A DNA stretch of 35,232 nucleotides from Comamonadaceae bacterium OH2545_COT-014 (GTDB taxonomy: Bacteria; Pseudomonadota; Gammaproteobacteria; Burkholderiales; Burkholderiaceae_C): assembly GCA_003859965.1 (NCBI GenBank), contig RQYR01000032.1, forward strand, positions 1 to 35,232. The letters are read 5' to 3'. Positions 35,150 through 35,232 of the stretch are shown piece by piece; the first letter of the stretch is position 1; each line of letters opens with the position of its first letter. The notes under the pieces were generated by a model. It saw nothing but the letters and a program-made list of their open reading frames with translations, was not told the origin of the DNA and searched no databases. The position numbers were made by a program, and so were the translations under genes.

Positions 35150-35232
35150 AACCTGTTCAAAATCTTTTTGCCAATTTGTCTATGCTCGTTGCATGAGAGC
35201 GAAATACCCAAGCGATATCAGCCCAGAGCAAT
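35150..35232 (+). mobile_element. Left end of an IS5-family-like insertion sequence (cut by window edge)
   Basis: The terminus aacctgttcaaaatctttt (35150-35168) is the inverted repeat of the right end at the start of the window. It is preceded by CTAAG, matching a CTNAG target. 43 bp separate the terminus from the transposase ATG. Orientation is the same as the left copy. Element length cannot be given because the interior is outside the window. Confidence 0.8.
35193..35232 (+). CDS. IS5-family-like transposase, N-terminal fragment
   Basis: The first 13 codons read MRAKYPSDISPEQ, the typical opening of a group of IS5-type DDE transposases (often MRAKYPSDISREQF). The gene is truncated by the window edge, so intactness cannot be judged. 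Together with the tail at 1-78 it suggests two copies of one element, or one copy broken by assembly. Confidence 0.75.
   Translation, partial: MRAKYPSDISPEQ

Noticed and set aside
1-35232. tRNA, rRNA, CRISPR array, prophage, toxin-antitoxin or defence genes
   Set aside because: None seen on either strand; apart from the IS/MITE ends and the small HTH-like gene, the content is housekeeping.

Overview
The window is a high-GC bacterial chromosome segment. Gene order (dapF, a DUF484 gene, xerC; a COG0523 GTPase, dksA; hslVU; the complete dcw cluster; lpxC; rlmE, ftsH, folP) and the protein sequences point to a Burkholderiales beta-proteobacterium, most likely Comamonadaceae (Acidovorax/Comamonas-like). 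Both ends lie inside copies of what looks like the same IS5-type insertion sequence in the same orientation: the last 25 transposase codons at the left edge and the first 13 at the right edge. The edges therefore probably coincide with assembly breaks in a repeat.

Layout. 1-85 is the IS right end. 86-280 is a roughly 185-bp MITE-like element with related terminal repeats. 289-3168 holds dapF, a DUF484 gene and xerC. 3491-7347 holds a His-rich COG0523 (CobW-like) GTPase, dksA behind a structured leader, and a STAS-like protein of unknown role. 7430-9585 is hslVU with a good sigma32-type promoter and a terminator. 9586-28488 is an AT-rich control region with a five-repeat MraZ operator, then mraZ-rsmH-ftsL-ftsI-murE-murF-mraY-murD-ftsW-murG-murC-ddl-ftsQ-ftsA-ftsZ-lpxC, all on the + strand and mostly with overlapping stop/start codons. 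28551-28727 is a 58-codon membrane-protein gene. On the - strand are yhbY, a glycosyltransferase-like gene and ruvC (29040-30906). Divergent from them, rlmE and ftsH end at a strong terminator (33725-33754). A small HTH-like gene overlaps folP, and the right IS copy follows.

How the genes work together. murE to ddl build the UDP-MurNAc-pentapeptide and lipid II. FtsL/Q/A/Z/W/I form the divisome that uses it, dapF supplies meso-diaminopimelate, and lpxC commits precursor to lipid A. XerC resolves chromosome dimers at division. HslVU and FtsH are ATP-dependent proteases; FtsH is known to control LpxC turnover in enterobacteria. DksA adjusts transcription to growth state.

I found no defence island, CRISPR array, phage or biosynthetic cluster. 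The points most worth a second look are the apparent 1-nt frameshift in the ftsH tail, the multi-hairpin dksA leader, the DksA with one zinc-finger cysteine beside a metallochaperone-type GTPase, a dispersed repeat that seems to have inserted in frame into dapF, the five-repeat MraZ operator, the IS/MITE tandem, and a recurring arrangement of a -10-like hexamer 8-9 nt before the start codon.
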